From UBA8524 sp964215915 (lineage in GTDB: Bacteria > Bacteroidota > Bacteroidia > UBA8524), in contig CAXPEB010000062.1 of NCBI GenBank assembly GCA_964215915.1, forward strand, positions 1 through 64,000: DNA of 64,000 bases, given 5' to 3'. The position numbers and the translations under genes were made by a program. The notes under the pieces were generated by a model that saw only the letters and a program-made list of their open reading frames with translations, was not told the origin of the DNA and searched no databases. Position 1 is the stretch's first letter, and each line of letters opens with the position of its first letter. Below, piece after piece: positions 33,861-43,500 of the stretch.

Positions 33861-36800
33861 ATGGGGGTAAAACAGAACTGGCTGGTGGCTATTGCCTTGC
33901 TAATGGGCTCTGTTTGCTCTCTGTATGCCCAGGAACACCTTACTTTTATTGCGAATAAGGGGCAATGGCATTCGAATGTCCGCTACCGGGCTAACCTTTC
34001 TGCAGGCAGGCTCTTCCTCGAACAACAAGGATTTACCTACCAAATGGTGCATGGCGATGACGAAAGGCAAATCATCGAAGCCGTACACCACCGTCAACCG
34101 TTTCCTCAGGGATTTAAAGCCCGTTACCATACGATCCGCACCCGTTTCCTCGGTGCTCAGGAAAATGGTCCGCAGGCCCATTCTCCTTTTCCCTATCACT
34201 ATAACTTCATCCAAGGCCGTGATCGCTCACAGTGGGCATCCAATGTGCAGGCTTTCGGGGAGGTGCAGTATGAAAACCTGTACCCGGGTATCGATTTGAA
34301 GGTTTACAGCGACCGGCAGGGGCTGAAATGCGATTGGATCGTACTCCCGGGTGCGGACTACCAAGATATTCGGGTGCAGTATGAAGGGGCGGAAGACCTT
34401 TTTCTGGACGATGGAAAACTCTACATCCGTACTTCGATAAACTACCTCGTGGAGGATGTGCCCAAAGCCTGGATTTTGAAACCCGAAGGAAAGGAAACCG
34501 TGGAATGCCATTATGCGCTGGAAGGGCGTGTGCTCCGATACGCAGTTGAACCTTACGACACCAACTACACCCTGGTTATCGATCCGCCGGTGCTTGTTTT
34601 TGCCACCTACTCGGGTTCCTCAGCCGATAATTTCGGGTTTACCGCCACCTATGACAGTCGCGGAAGCCTGTACGCAGCCGGCAATGTTACCGAGGCCTAT
34701 CCCGTGCGGCCCAATGGCCGATACCCGGCTACCAGCGGAGCTTTTCAGTATGATCCTGCCGGCTTTGTCGGAACCAGCGGCCCCTACGGCGGGTTTCAAT
34801 GCGATATGGCTATCAGCAAGTATGATTCGAGTGGCCATAACTTGCTTTGGGCGACTTATCTGGGAGGAACGGACAACGATTACCCGCATAGCCTGGTGGT
34901 GGATGCCGACGACCGGCTTGTGGTGTTGGGCAGCACATATTCAGGGGATTTTCCTATGGATAGCCTCGGACATGACACCATACTGGGAGGGAAATCAGAT
35001 ATTGTTCTGGTCAAATTTGCGTTCGACGGCTCTGCATTACTTGGAGCGACGTACATCGGAGGTCCGGGAGATGACGGGGTCCTTGATGGTTCGGCATTGA
35101 TCTATAATTACGCCGATAACTACCGGGGCGATGTGCAGGTAGCCCGCAACGGGCATATCTTTTTTGCTTCCTGTACGCAGTCGGATTCCGGGATCGCTAT
35201 TTCTTCCAATGCCTTGCAAAGCAAAAAGGGAGGAGGCTATGACGGTCTCATTATGGAACTGGATTCCTCGCTCGAAAAAGTGATCTGGGGGACTTACTGG
35301 GGCGGCGATCGCGACGATGCTTTGTATTCTCTGCGTATTGACCGAAACAGCAACCTGATCAGCGGAGGGGGAACGTTAAGTACCAATATCGTAACCACTA
35401 CCAATGCCGTCTATCCGGATCGCCTGGGGGGAGTGGACGGTATGATCCTGCGTATCGATCAGACTAACAAGTTCCTGCTGGCCTCCACCTTAATGGGCAC
35501 CCAATTGTATGACCAGGTTTATTTTGTGGATTTTGACCTCAAGAACCATGTCTATGCCTACGGTCAAACCAGCGGAACCTTCCCGATAATCGGAAATCCT
35601 TACCACTATGCAGGCGGCGGACAGTTTATTGTAAAGCTGGATGAAGCCCTGGATTCCATGCTGATTTCAACCACCCTGGGAAGCAGGCAAAACGATCCCA
35701 ACCTTTCGCCTACGGCTTTCCTGGTGGATAATTGTTATAACATCTACTTTGCCGGATGGGGTTCTGATGAAGGAGTGGGCCATGTGGGTTCTACGGTAGG
35801 ATTGCCGGTAACGCCGGATGCGATACAGTCGCAAACCGATGGCAACGATTTTTACCTGGGTGTACTGGATAAGAATGCCCAGAACCTCATTTTTGCCACT
35901 TTTTTCGGTGGTACACAGACCAATGACCATGTGGACGGCGGGACCAGCCGTTTCGATAAGAGGGGAGTGGTTTACCATTCGGTATGCGGTAGCTGCCCAC
36001 CCTCCGGACAGAGTTTTGTTTCCGATATTCCCACCACCCCCGGCGCCGTATTTCCCACCAACCTGAGTCCGCGCTGCAGCAATGCTTCATTTAAGCTTGA
36101 CTTCCAGATCTCCTATGCGGTGGAAACGGATTTTGTGGCAAACCCGCTGGTAGGATGCCTGCCGCTTACGGTAAATTTTACCAATAAAAGCTACCAGGGA
36201 ACCAAATTCGAATGGCGCTTCGGTGACGGAACCACGGATACGACGTTTGATGCCACCCATACCTATACACAACCGGGAAAATATGTGGCCTATCTCTGGG
36301 CAGAGGATTCCCTGAGCTGTAACATGACCGATTCGGTGAGCATAGAGATCCAGGTGATCGATAAACAACAAGCTGACTTTACTGCGGAAATCGCACCTTG
36401 TGCGGATAAGGTTACCTTCTCTCTGATCAGTGGAGACGATGCCCCCCTGGGCTATTTCTGGGATTTTGGTGATGGAAAGACTTCGTCGGTTAAGGAACCG
36501 GAACATATCTATGCCGAATACGGAACCTATACGGTCTCCCTGGTGACCAACCCGGGAAGCCCCTGTGCGGATACCCTGAAGAAGGATATCGTGCTGACTC
36601 CTCCGGCCAACTCAACGCTGAATATCCCCAATGTGTTTACACCGGGCCCCGATGACCTCAACCCCTGTTACCGTTTTGACGGATTGCAGCCTTGTGACCG
36701 GGTGAAGGTGGAAATCTATAACCGTTATGGACAGCTGGTTTTTGAGAGCGAAGACCTGGGCTTTTGCTGGGATGGAAGAGATAAAGATAGCGGAGCACCG

Positions 36801-36896
36801 TTACCGGCCGGAGTTTACTACGTCATTGCCCGCCATCAAACCACGGGTAAGCCTGAGGTGGAGTACAAAGGAACTGTAACCCTGATACGGGACTGA
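33861..36896 (+). CDS. SBBP-repeat/PKD secreted protein, T9SS type B
   Basis: 1011 aa from the ATG at 33861, chosen over a TTG 27 nt upstream because MGVKQNWLVAIALLMGSVCSLYAQ is a proper signal peptide. The N-terminal domain FIANKGQWHSNVRYRANLSAGRLFLEQQGF belongs to the DUF7948-type module of Bacteroidota surface proteins. The centre has SBBP beta-propeller repeats (NLLWATYLGGTDNDYPHSLVVDADDRLVVLGSTYSGDFP). Two PKD domains follow (VGCLPLTVNFTNKSYQG..FEWRFGDGTTD and GYFWDFGDGKTSS). It ends in a type B T9SS domain (NIPNVFTPGPDDLNP..YNRYGQLVFES..TLIRD). Probably a surface adhesin. Confidence 0.87.
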   Translation: MGVKQNWLVAIALLMGSVCSLYAQEHLTFIANKGQWHSNVRYRANLSAGRLFLEQQGFTYQMVHGDDERQIIEAVHHRQPFPQGFKARYHTIRTRFLGAQENGPQAHSPFPYHYNFIQGRDRSQWASNVQAFGEVQYENLYPGIDLKVYSDRQGLKCDWIVLPGADYQDIRVQYEGAEDLFLDDGKLYIRTSINYLVEDVPKAWILKPEGKETVECHYALEGRVLRYAVEPYDTNYTLVIDPPVLVFATYSGSSADNFGFTATYDSRGSLYAAGNVTEAYPVRPNGRYPATSGAFQYDPAGFVGTSGPYGGFQCDMAISKYDSSGHNLLWATYLGGTDNDYPHSLVVDADDRLVVLGSTYSGDFPMDSLGHDTILGGKSDIVLVKFAFDGSALLGATYIGGPGDDGVLDGSALIYNYADNYRGDVQVARNGHIFFASCTQSDSGIAISSNALQSKKGGGYDGLIMELDSSLEKVIWGTYWGGDRDDALYSLRIDRNSNLISGGGTLSTNIVTTTNAVYPDRLGGVDGMILRIDQTNKFLLASTLMGTQLYDQVYFVDFDLKNHVYAYGQTSGTFPIIGNPYHYAGGGQFIVKLDEALDSMLISTTLGSRQNDPNLSPTAFLVDNCYNIYFAGWGSDEGVGHVGSTVGLPVTPDAIQSQTDGNDFYLGVLDKNAQNLIFATFFGGTQTNDHVDGGTSRFDKRGVVYHSVCGSCPPSGQSFVSDIPTTPGAVFPTNLSPRCSNASFKLDFQISYAVETDFVANPLVGCLPLTVNFTNKSYQGTKFEWRFGDGTTDTTFDATHTYTQPGKYVAYLWAEDSLSCNMTDSVSIEIQVIDKQQADFTAEIAPCADKVTFSLISGDDAPLGYFWDFGDGKTSSVKEPEHIYAEYGTYTVSLVTNPGSPCADTLKKDIVLTPPANSTLNIPNVFTPGPDDLNPCYRFDGLQPCDRVKVEIYNRYGQLVFESEDLGFCWDGRDKDSGAPLPAGVYYVIARHQTTGKPEVEYKGTVTLIRD

Positions 36897-36909
36897 ATTT
36901 TTCTTCCAT

Positions 36910-36938
36910 AAAAAAAGCCACCCGAAAAGGGGTGGCTT
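36910..36938 (-). terminator. Rho-independent terminator of sucD
   Basis: A 9-bp stem AAGCCACCC/GGGTGGCTT (36915-36923 and 36930-36938) is followed on the minus strand by seven T. It lies 40 nt after the sucD stop codon. Confidence 0.88.
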
Positions 36939-36978
36939 GACTGATTTCTAACCTTTATGTATCGTTTAGTTGCTGGGT

Positions 36979-37863
36979 TTAGTTGCTGGCGCCTGCTTTC
37001 ATCAGGGCAGCCATAGCGCTTCCGATCTCGGCAGGTGACTCCACCACATGGATTCCGCATTTGCGCATGATTTCCATTTTGGCGGCGGCTGTATCGTCTT
37101 TGCCTCCGATGATCGCACCGGCATGACCCATACGACGTCCCGGAGGAGCAGTTTGTCCGGCAATAAACCCAACTACCGGCTTGGTACCGTTTTCTTTGAT
37201 CCATTCCGCAGCAAGTGCTTCGTAGTTTCCACCGATCTCACCGATCATTACGATCGCGTCGGTTTCGGGGTCGTTCATCAGCATCATCACCGCTTCGCGG
37301 GTAGGAGTACCGATGATGGGGTCACCGCCTATCCCGATAGCCGTGGAGACACCGAGTCCGGCCCGAACAATCTGGTCGGCAGCTTCATAAGTAAGGGTTC
37401 CTGATTTGGAAACGATCCCAACTTTGCCGCTTTTGAAAACAAAACCGGGCATGATACCCACCTTGGCTTCTCCCGGAGTGATCACTCCCGGACAATTCGG
37501 CCCGATCAGCACGCAGTCCCGCTTTTTGATATAGGCTTTAACATCGATCATGTCCTTCACCGGAATTCCCTCGGTGATACACACAATAACTTTGATACCG
37601 GCATCGGCGGCTTCCATAATGGCATCGGCGGCAAATGCCGGCGGCACAAAAATGATGGAAACATCCGCTCCGGTTTTCTCAACGGCTTCCTGAACGGTAT
37701 TGAATACCGGACGGTCCAGATGGGTGCTTCCTCCTTTTCCCGGAGTCACCCCGCCTACTACCTGAGTACCGTATTCAATCATCTGAGAAGCGTGAAAAGT
37801 TCCTTCACTTCCGGTAAATCCCTGTACGATTATTTTGGAATTTTTATTAACGAGAACGCTCAT
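36979..37863 (-). CDS. sucD: Succinyl-CoA ligase (ADP-forming) subunit alpha
   Basis: 294 aa. The CoA-binding N-terminal domain has VQGFTGSEGTFHASQMIEYGT and GVTPGKGG. The phosphorylated active-site His247 is in GRRMGHAGAIIGG, the same position as His246 of E. coli SucD. The segment CITEGIPV is intact. It catalyses substrate-level phosphorylation in the TCA cycle together with a beta subunit. The sucC gene is not adjacent on this strand, which is common in Bacteroidota. It is a single-gene unit with its own terminator. Confidence 0.97.
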   Translation of the reverse strand: MSVLVNKNSKIIVQGFTGSEGTFHASQMIEYGTQVVGGVTPGKGGSTHLDRPVFNTVQEAVEKTGADVSIIFVPPAFAADAIMEAADAGIKVIVCITEGIPVKDMIDVKAYIKKRDCVLIGPNCPGVITPGEAKVGIMPGFVFKSGKVGIVSKSGTLTYEAADQIVRAGLGVSTAIGIGGDPIIGTPTREAVMMLMNDPETDAIVMIGEIGGNYEALAAEWIKENGTKPVVGFIAGQTAPPGRRMGHAGAIIGGKDDTAAAKMEIMRKCGIHVVESPAEIGSAMAALMKAGASN

Positions 37864-37991
37864 GTCTAAAAATTTGGCGCAAATTAGCCTTAAAGCCCCA
37901 CAATCGAAAATGTTTTTGTGACCCTTTTTCTGCTTTATCCGTCTGGGTAAATATGAGATTGACTCCCATCCGTCGTTTTTCCTGCAGACCT

Positions 37992-37999
37992 TATCTTCG
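37992..37999 (+). promoter_or_regulatory. -7 element of the TPR protein gene
   Basis: TATCTTCG ends 7 nt before the ATG at 38007. It supports that start over an in-frame ATG at 37953, which lies upstream of the element. Confidence 0.45.
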
Positions 38000-38006
38000 T
38001 TGCCTC

Positions 38007-39824
38007 ATGAAGTACAGTTATTTCCTGTTAACGGTTATTATTTTCCTGCTCCTCACCGGAGGGGCAATGGCACAACCCAAATCCGGCAAAGCTGCCCGTG
38101 CGGAGAGCTACATGAAGCAGGGTGATTTTCTTTCGGCAATTGCCTTGTATGATGAGTTGTTGAAGGAAGAGCCGAAAAACGACGTTTACCTGATGAACCG
38201 CGGCTGGAGCAAGCTCAATGCTTCCTCTTTCACCAAAGGAGCTGAAGACCTGCTGGCTGCACTGAGTCTAAACTCCTCCTGCAGCCGGTGTTATATCGGA
38301 CTGGCCATGTTTAGTCTTCAAAACGGTTTCCTTAATGATGCCCTGGAACAGGCCAATTATGCCATAGAGGCGGAGGATACCGCTTCATTCAACTATTTTA
38401 TCCGGGCTCAGATACGCGAATCAAGAGGGGAGGACCTAAAGGCCGGACTGGATTTCAACAAGGCCATTGAACTTAATCCGCTCGTAGCCGATTACCACTA
38501 TGGTCGGGGCATGTACCTGTTCCGTCTTGGTAAGTATGAAAAGGCTGTGGAGGATTTTTCCAATGCCGTACTCCTGGCTCCTAGAGTGGCTGAGTACCAC
38601 TTTCAGCTGGGCTATACGTATTATATGATGCGCAAACTCGACTATGCCCTCATTGATGTAAAGAAGGCCCTGCAACTGAATGCCACCAATGCCGATTACT
38701 GGTTGGGTAAAGGCGCGATAGAAGAAGCCATGGGTAGGGATGATTCCGCACTGGTAAGCTATACCCGCACCGTGGCGATCAATCCGGACAATGCCCTGGC
38801 ATACTACAACCGGGCCGGTATTTATTACGGAAGGGGACAACTTGATGCCAGTTGTGCGGATTATGCGGCTTGCCTCCGGGGACTGGAGGTGGCTTCTTTT
38901 CCCAGGGAGGATATGAAAACAGAAGCATTAGCCATGTTGAACAATCACTGCGATACCCTGTCGCCTTCGTTTTACTACCAACGGGGTTTTGTGGCGATGG
39001 AACTGAGAGATTACCGCTTGGCCATTGAAGCTTTTGATGCCGGTATTGTTAAGTGGCCCTATCATCCCTTGCTCCAGGGTTTTAGGGGGAATGCACTGCT
39101 CAGCCTGCGTAACTACCGTCAGGCCATCGATGCCTATTCCATGTCGCTCAGGGAGACCTCCGAAATTCCGGAAGATGTGATCAATTCCTACACCTTGCGC
39201 TCGCAGGAGGTGAACCCCACGTTGTATATGAGGCAGATGTATTCCAGCATTTATGACGGCATGGCTAAATCCTACCTTTCCCTCGGACTGATGGATTCTG
39301 CCTTGATTTGTGCGGACAAGGCCTTGTTTCTGGCTGAAAAAGTACCTGAATCTCCCTTAGTCTCCCTGAGGGTGCTAAGAGCGACTATTCTCGGAGCTTC
39401 CGATCGGGATGATGAAGCCATGCGTATCCTGGATCAGGTAATCCTGGAAGCCCCCGAGTTTTCTCCGGCCTATGTCATCCGTGCCCGCCTCCTGCTGAAA
39501 AAGGCCATCCGGACAGGAAATAAAAGAGTCCGGTTTTTTTACCGCACCTCTGAAGCATCTGGGATGTTCTATATGGAAAAGCCGCGTCGTTTCAAAGCGT
39601 CGAAGACCGATGCGGTGATCCTGCAAAGTGCCCTTACCGACTGTAAAACGGCTATTTTACTCAATCCCGATTTTGCCGAAGCCTACTTTATCCAGGGACA
39701 GATCAAACTGTACGGCAACCTGAATGATTACTGCAACGACTTTTTCCAGGCGGTTACCCTGGGCATTGACGATGCATTTCTGTTGGTGGACACGCCTTGT
39801 CAGTTACCGGAAGGAGGCGAATAG
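38007..39824 (+). CDS. Tetratricopeptide repeat protein, secreted/periplasmic
   Basis: 605 aa from the ATG at 38007, which starts the signal peptide MKYSYFLLTVIIFLLLTGGAMAQ. About ten TPR repeats fill the mature protein; examples are AESYMKQGDFLSAIALYDELLKEEP, ADYHYGRGMYLFRLGKYEKAVEDFSNAVLLAP and ADYWLGKGAIEEAMGRDDSALVSYTRTVAINP. It has no catalytic domain, so it is probably a protein-protein interaction scaffold in the periplasm. The 3' end overlaps the convergent peptidase gene by 25 nt. Confidence 0.85.
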   Translation: MKYSYFLLTVIIFLLLTGGAMAQPKSGKAARAESYMKQGDFLSAIALYDELLKEEPKNDVYLMNRGWSKLNASSFTKGAEDLLAALSLNSSCSRCYIGLAMFSLQNGFLNDALEQANYAIEAEDTASFNYFIRAQIRESRGEDLKAGLDFNKAIELNPLVADYHYGRGMYLFRLGKYEKAVEDFSNAVLLAPRVAEYHFQLGYTYYMMRKLDYALIDVKKALQLNATNADYWLGKGAIEEAMGRDDSALVSYTRTVAINPDNALAYYNRAGIYYGRGQLDASCADYAACLRGLEVASFPREDMKTEALAMLNNHCDTLSPSFYYQRGFVAMELRDYRLAIEAFDAGIVKWPYHPLLQGFRGNALLSLRNYRQAIDAYSMSLRETSEIPEDVINSYTLRSQEVNPTLYMRQMYSSIYDGMAKSYLSLGLMDSALICADKALFLAEKVPESPLVSLRVLRATILGASDRDDEAMRILDQVILEAPEFSPAYVIRARLLLKKAIRTGNKRVRFFYRTSEASGMFYMEKPRRFKASKTDAVILQSALTDCKTAILLNPDFAEAYFIQGQIKLYGNLNDYCNDFFQAVTLGIDDAFLLVDTPCQLPEGGE

Positions 39825-40519
39825 CTGAATTCCGTATGATAGTGGTCGTCATGACGGAGCCAACCTTTGTTGTAGGTGAACAAAATACCTTTTAGGGATT
39901 CCCCGTATTTCGTCGCGTAAAGTTGCGGAAGGAACTCGGGTGCAAAAATGATCCGTTTGATCCGGATGCCATAAGCGGGTCCCAATGTCTGCAGGAAATA
40001 AAGGTGGGCACCCAAACTCTCAAAATTGATGCAGAGGTTCCCACTCCGGGCTGTACTGTCGAATTCATAAGCATACCCAAACCTCCTGAAGATACTGGTT
40101 CCAAGTAGTTCCTGGCCAGAATCCCGGCAATCGATCACCGGAACCATAAAGTCAATGACTAGTCCGTTCTGGTGCGTGTAATGCGGCCAAAAGCGACCAC
40201 CCTTCACCCAGCCTGTTTCTCCATACAGGTAATTCCATTCCGGATGAAGGGTATTGAGTGTATCGTAAACAGCGAGCACCAGTTTTCGCAACTCACTGTG
40301 TACTCCGTTTCGCCCCATGGCCAGGAGCATGTCGCTTACTCCGGAGAAGTTCTCTCCGTGCCCTGGCATACGTTTCCCGTTTTCCAGTTTCCCGTTCCAG
40401 CTTTCGCCGGTGCTAACACTGGTTTTATCGTTTTCAAGCCGGATCATTACCGGATTCACCGCCCGGCATCCCAATACCAACAGGAAGACCCAGACACTCC
40501 ACTTCAGAAACTTCCGCAT
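39800..40519 (-). CDS. LAS-type murein peptidase (MepA-like) lipoprotein
   Basis: 239 aa. A lipobox VLGC puts the lipidated Cys at 18. The LAS metallopeptidase pattern is present: YTHQNGLVID with His116 and Asp123 as zinc ligands, and DDHYHTEF at 224-231 with His226 and His228. Spacing matches penicillin-insensitive murein endopeptidase (MepA, H-x6-D, then HxH). It should cleave cross-links or terminal D-amino acids in peptidoglycan from the outer face. It follows the alpha-2-macroglobulin gene after 31 nt, so the two are probably co-transcribed. Its 3' end overlaps the TPR gene by 25 nt. Confidence 0.75.
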   Translation of the reverse strand: MRKFLKWSVWVFLLVLGCRAVNPVMIRLENDKTSVSTGESWNGKLENGKRMPGHGENFSGVSDMLLAMGRNGVHSELRKLVLAVYDTLNTLHPEWNYLYGETGWVKGGRFWPHYTHQNGLVIDFMVPVIDCRDSGQELLGTSIFRRFGYAYEFDSTARSGNLCINFESLGAHLYFLQTLGPAYGIRIKRIIFAPEFLPQLYATKYGESLKGILFTYNKGWLRHDDHYHTEFSYSPPSGN

Positions 40520-40550
40520 AATCAGATAACCGTTGAAACGTATTTTCGGT

Positions 40551-43500
40551 TTACTCTATCGTAATCCATCCGCTTCCGTGGTAACTGTGGTATTCTCCAT
40601 TGTACATAGCATCTCCGGCCACCGGTCCGAGCCGGTAGCGGCCTTTCGACACCGCTCTCACCATGTAGTAATAGTTTCGCTGAGAACTGAAGGCTTCCAT
40701 ATACAGATTTACCCGGTCATCCCTGAAATCATAATAGTCAGGGCTTGACTTATCGCGTATCCAATCCATTCCCGGCAGGTCATTCAACCTGGGGTTTTCC
40801 ACCTCAAAACCGGCAGGAAGCATATCGGTGACCGCCACGTTTTCAATACTGGTTCCCATAATGGAGCTTACGGAGATCTTCACCACCACCAGCTGATTCT
40901 GAGTGAACCGGTTGTTGGTGATTGGGTTCCCGAAACGGTCATAGAAACTGCGCCGCACACGCAGGTAATTGTCGCGTTCATCCACCTCTCCGTTTGCCGG
41001 TATTCCGCTCACTTCAGCATAATAATAAAGCTTACCGCTGCCGTTTACCTCAATGCTGAGATGCCCGTCTTCAATATCATCACGCAGAATCTTCAGGTCC
41101 TTGCTTCCATCAAAACGACCGATAATTTTATTTCCGGCTTTGACAATGGCAGAACTGTTGGAGCCGGCATTCGAACGGTAGAGTTTGCCCAGGGATAGCA
41201 GGGTAAAGACCAGTTCCTGGGTATTGTGGTAACGCCTCAGTTTGAACTGTTCCGAGAGCATTCGGGTCAGGTCGGGGATTTGTTTGTTATCCGGGTCCAC
41301 CTCGATCAGCGTATGCAGGCTAATGGCCATGTTTCGGACATTGGAGGCAAAGTTTCCGCCCAGTTCCGCACGCAGGGTTTCGTTGGGGAAACCTATGGGA
41401 GCCAGTTGCTCGAAAGACTTGCGGTCGCCGATCATGGCAAATGCAGCTCCGAGTAAATAACGGGAATCGGAGGCCAGCAGGCTGGCATTGGCCTTATAAT
41501 GGTTCATCAGGGGCTTATCGGCCTTACCGGCCAGGGCCAGTACATACAGGCCATATACCTGGGCTCGGTTTACAATCCGTCGGGTGGTCCACATGCCATT
41601 GTGCATGTACCATTCGGGCTCGGAGTATTTTTCCCGGTTCTTATAGCTGAGGTAGCTCAATGCCTTGTCCAGCACATTCTGGTTCACTTCATAGCCTGCT
41701 TTTTTGGCCTCCAGCAGGAAGTGGGTAGCGAAAACGGTACCCCAGTAACTTTCGTTATAGCTTCCGGGCCAGTAACTCATGGCTCCGTTATACTGCTGCA
41801 TACTGCTCAGCTTGGTAATGGCTGCCCTTACATTGAATTCCGGGTTCAACTCATCCTCGTCAGAGAGGTAATGCACATGCTCTTTGATAAACTGTGCCAG
41901 GTACAGTTGCGGGAAGGCTTTGGAGGTGGTTTGTTCCACACAGCCGTGAGGGTAGCCCAGTAGCTTTTTCAGTTCTTTGGTGAACTGGGTCAGGGGAGAG
42001 CGACTCACCAGCACATGCACCGACCGGCTCTGCGGGATCATGTCATTGAATTGACCCAGCGTGATCGGGTGGTTACCGGCTTCCAGCATCCCACTGTAAT
42101 GGTTAAAGGTAAGCGGGGCAGCGGGTCTTACGGTAATGTCCAGTTCTTCGGTGAAGGTTTCACCCAATCCGCTCACCTCTACGGTAATTTTCCCTGCACC
42201 GATATCGGGTTTGGCTTTCAGGGTAAAGGTGCTTACACCTTCTTCGTTTGCCGCAACGGTCAGTTCTCCTCCGCTGCTGCCGTTAACTTCCAGGGGCCCG
42301 GATGTTTTTATCCGTATCCGGGTATTGGCGGATTTGCCCGTGGTATTGGCCACGTTTACCGGCAGTGAGACCTCGTCATTCGGGGAGAGGAAACGGGGCA
42401 GCCCGGTATTGACCACCAGCGGGTCGGCCACGGTCATACTTTTGCTGGCACTACCGAAAGCGCCGTCCTTCCAGGCTACGGCCATAAGCCTCAATTCGCC
42501 GTTGAATTGGGGTATATCCAGTTCGTATGTGGCTTCACCACGGCTGTTGGTGCGCAGGATGCCGCTCCATTTGGAGACCAGTTTCACCCGCTTATTGGCC
42601 AGAGGATTGGCGCGTTTTTGTCCGCCCTCTTTGAAAGCACCGGCTCCACCTCCCGTACTTTTTTTGGAGCTGAGTTCGGGGAGCAGGTATTCATAGATAT
42701 CGTAGCTGGTTACTTCCAGCGCTCTTTTCCGGTAGAAAAAGGCATGAGGATCGGGAGAGTCGAAGTTGCGTAGCTGAAGAATACCCTCGTCAACCGCTGC
42801 GAAGGTGACCTCAATATCCGAGCTGGGTTTCGACTTGATGGTGATCTTCTGTTTGGTTTTCGAGCGACTCTTATCCACGGCCATAATTTCCAGCGGCAAT
42901 CGGGAGCTTTTCTTTTCGGCCATTACAGGAACATACCCGTGTGCCACGGTCAGCGGCATACCGGTTCCATCCATGGGACGGAAAAGGGTGGCGGCAACGT
43001 ATACGTTCGGAGCATGTTCGTCTTTAAGTGTGAAGGTGAATTCCGCCGACTTTTTATCGGTTTCAATCACCTTATACTCGAATACATCATCCCTTTCGAT
43101 ACTTACCAGCACCTTGCCGGAGAAAGGTGTTTTTAACAGCACCTTCACCTGGTCGCCCACTTCGTAATGGTCTTTGTCGGTTTCCATTTCAATCTGCCCC
43201 TCGCTGTCCACTTTGAATGAGCCAGACTGGGTGTTGCCCCATCCATACGCATAGAAGCGGTAATAAGCATAGCCGTTACTGCCGGGCTCTTTGATGCGTA
43301 CTTCGTATTCGCCGGAAACCAGTGGGGTGTAGGCCAATTCATAGGGAGAGGAACCAAACGTGATATTCTTTTTCAAAACGGTTTTTTCCACTTTCACGGA
43401 GCGGTACCGGTAGTGTGACCCGCCACTTTCGATCACATTCTGCCATTCCAGGCGGATCAGTTCCAGTTCGGCCTTGGCTCCCCGGCTGAACTTGTCACGG